Shown piece after piece: positions 6,476 to 6,771 of a stretch of DNA of 6,771 bases. A program made the translations under genes and the position numbers. The notes beneath the pieces were generated by a model. That model saw nothing but the letters and a program-made list of their open reading frames with translations, ran no database searches and had not been told where the DNA came from. Source of the DNA: Helicobacteraceae bacterium (lineage in GTDB: Bacteria > Campylobacterota > Campylobacteria > Campylobacterales > Sulfurimonadaceae); the NCBI GenBank assembly GCA_027083665.1, contig JALWNV010000073.1:1-6771 (forward strand), given 5' to 3'. Each line of letters starts with the position of its first letter. The first letter of the stretch is position 1.

Positions 6476-6771
6476 TTATGCGAAAAGGCTGTTGACGCTT
6501 TCGTTGTGGTAGACACGCCGGATCACTTCGCCAAACAGCGGTGCGACCGTCAGGACCTTGACTTTCGGATGGGATTTCGACACCAGCGAATTGGAGACGA
6601 CCAGCTCGTCCAGGTCGCCTTTGTCCAGATTGTCGTACGCTTTTCCGCTCAGCACCGCATGCGTCGCACACGCCATCACCGACGTCGCCCCCTTGGCCTT
6701 GAGCGCGGCCGCGCCCTTGACCATCGTACCGGCCGTATCGACCATATCGTCGATCATGATAACATCCTTGC
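6476..6771 (-). CDS. prs: Ribose-phosphate pyrophosphokinase (PRPP synthetase), C-terminal part
   Basis: The last 97 residues of about 310; the rest lies beyond the right window edge. The enzyme makes PRPP from ribose 5-phosphate and ATP, feeding purine, pyrimidine, histidine, tryptophan and NAD synthesis. The first visible residues [15 protein letters not shown] carry the PRPP-binding loop (DDMVDTAGT). Next come the [10 protein letters not shown] strand/helix, the region with LVVSNSL where most family members have a T-D/N-T-I-P-like segment, and the standard C-terminus ending HNESVNSLF plus Ala. The gene ends in TAA at 6476, followed 25 bases later by lepA. Nothing in the visible part suggests inactivation. 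Confidence 0.96.
   Translation of the reverse strand, partial: KDVIMIDDMVDTAGTMVKGAAALKAKGATSVMACATHAVLSGKAYDNLDKGDLDELVVSNSLVSKSHPKVKVLTVAPLFGEVIRRVYHNESVNSLFA

Noticed and set aside
1..6771. CRISPR arrays, tRNA/rRNA genes, insertion sequences or attachment sites
   Set aside because: No regularly spaced DNA repeats, RNA gene signatures, transposase motifs or terminal inverted repeats were found; the window is almost filled by ordinary coding sequence.

Overview
The window looks like chromosomal DNA from a Gram-negative bacterium, most likely a member of the Campylobacterota (for example a Sulfurovum-, Sulfurimonas- or Hydrogenimonas-type organism). That rests on the H-box style of the histidine kinase (NIAHQWRQPLN), the promoter architecture (a good extended -10 without a clear -35), and the inner-membrane/peptidoglycan OmpA-type protein. 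The genus is a guess, not something the sequence proves. All genes lie on the minus strand, so the reading order is from high to low coordinates. Long plus-strand ORFs are shadows of these genes.

Right part (6771 to 4081), a housekeeping block. It holds the 3' end of prs (ribose-phosphate pyrophosphokinase), then lepA (elongation factor 4), then a complete comF-type phosphoribosyltransferase-like gene. prs and lepA are 25 bases apart. The lepA stop codon is followed with no gap by the GTG start of comF, so the three are probably one transcript starting outside the window.

Middle (4080 to 3748), a 333-base gap without a gene. It carries a good extended -10 promoter (TGTTATAAT on the minus strand), a leader of roughly 175 nt with a perfect 6-bp inverted repeat, and the ribosome binding site of the next gene.

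Left part (3747 to 1), a tightly packed four-gene module. The genes are (1) a small coiled-coil protein; (2) a 552-residue single-pass membrane protein with a cytoplasmic part made of four exact-period 23-residue repeats and a possible roadblock/longin-like domain, then a transmembrane helix, a BON-like domain and an OmpA peptidoglycan-binding domain; (3) a Rab/Ras-like small GTPase with an odd G3 motif; and (4) a soluble PAS-like histidine kinase cut off by the left window edge. Spacings are 6 bases, a 4-base overlap and an 8-base overlap, which implies co-expression and translational coupling.

The inference is a signalling device in which a cell-wall-anchored transmembrane protein controls, or is controlled by, a cytoplasmic small GTPase whose output could pass to the kinase. 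I cannot name a characterised system with this composition. This module is the most interesting part of the window.
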